This document shows positions 63,823 through 64,000 of a stretch of 64,000 nt of DNA, in pieces. The position numbers and the translations under genes are program-made. Position 1 is the stretch's first letter; each line of letters begins with the position of its first letter. Under the pieces are notes generated by a model. That model worked only from the letters and a program-made list of their open reading frames with translations, was not told the origin of the DNA and did not search any database. The stretch lies in NCBI RefSeq assembly GCF_000203975.2, contig NZ_AFCF02000006.1, forward strand, positions 62,001 to 126,000, in the 5' to 3' direction. The DNA comes from Leisingera sp. ANG1 (lineage in GTDB: Bacteria > Pseudomonadota > Alphaproteobacteria > Rhodobacterales > Rhodobacteraceae).

Positions 63823-64000
63823 TCAGGCCGGATCGGCGGCGTAGCTTTGCAGCACGCTCAGCGGCACAATGTCGAGCGCGCGCACATGAGTGGCCTCCAG
63901 GATGACCTTGGGCGCGCAGCCCTCATCGGCGGCCTGCAGGAAGCGCGCGGCGCAGAGGCACCAGCGGTCGCCGGGCTGCAGGCCCGTAAAGCTGAACTCG
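63823..64000 (-). CDS. DUF2237 family protein, C-terminal part (partial)
   Basis: The last 58 codons, running off the right edge of the window. The visible sequence has GDRWCLCAARFLQA and ILEATHVRALDIVPLSVL, which match the DUF2237 family of small conserved proteins of unknown function. Convergent with trpB across the terminator. Confidence 0.8.
   Translation of the reverse strand, partial: EFSFTGLQPGDRWCLCAARFLQAADEGCAPKVILEATHVRALDIVPLSVLQSYAADPA

Overview
The window is a 64 kb piece of a GC-rich alphaproteobacterial genome, almost certainly from the Rhodobacteraceae (Roseobacter group; Leisingera, Phaeobacter or Ruegeria-like is my guess). The reasons are the Bzt/Aap-type amino-acid ABC transporter, the rpmH-rnpA-yidD-yidC-engB-argB neighbourhood, the phnWAY phosphonate operon, the Tad pilus genes and the overall gene content. 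No rRNA, CRISPR array, transposase or phage gene was seen. There is one tRNA, tRNA-Arg(ACG).

Layout. 1-2290: end of a polar amino-acid ABC transporter operon. 2323-6468: small accessory genes and argB. 6607-15219: a minus-strand housekeeping block read from rpmH through rnpA, yidD, ttcA, an EAL-domain gene, yidC, a MOSC gene, engB, DUF2946 and a PepSY protein. 15538-19145: a VTT membrane protein, a pyridine-nucleotide disulfide oxidoreductase and an orphan histidine kinase. 19237-19313: tRNA-Arg. 19392-25755: a LysR-controlled 2-aminoethylphosphonate operon, phnW-phnA-phnY, followed by a class-III PLP enzyme that may be the hydroxy-aminoethylphosphonate lyase PbfA. 25825-28743: NCS1 transporter, Asp/Glu/hydantoin racemase family protein and GntR regulator. 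28973-39027: a Tad/Flp pilus locus with its own LuxR-type regulator but no secretin, CpaD or TadD gene. 39049-43220: an Lrp regulator divergent from methionine gamma-lyase and an AceE-like E1 enzyme, matching the mdeR-mdeA-mdeB arrangement for methionine catabolism. 43294-45582: a fold-I arginine/lysine/ornithine decarboxylase. 45751-49417: a MarR regulator and a 1065-residue reductive dehalogenase fused to its own flavin/2Fe-2S reductase. 49510-54951: sulfatase, a COG0523 GTPase behind a Zur-like palindrome, HxlR/nitroreductase pair and a PAS_5 protein. 55240-64000: rpsA, a MarR/monooxygenase pair, amt, then ihfB-lapA-trpF, trpB and the end of a DUF2237 gene.

Several modules share one logic: a regulator divergent from, or directly ahead of, a short catabolic operon, with a recognisable palindrome in the gap (LysR/phnW, GntR/racemase, Lrp/megL, MarR/rdhA, MarR/monooxygenase). 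Together they suggest a marine heterotroph that takes phosphorus, nitrogen, carbon and sulfur from phosphonates, amino acids, sulfate esters and perhaps organohalides. The most unusual items are the self-sufficient cytoplasmic reductive dehalogenase with a MarR operator abutting the start codon, and the Tad locus without an outer-membrane secretin.
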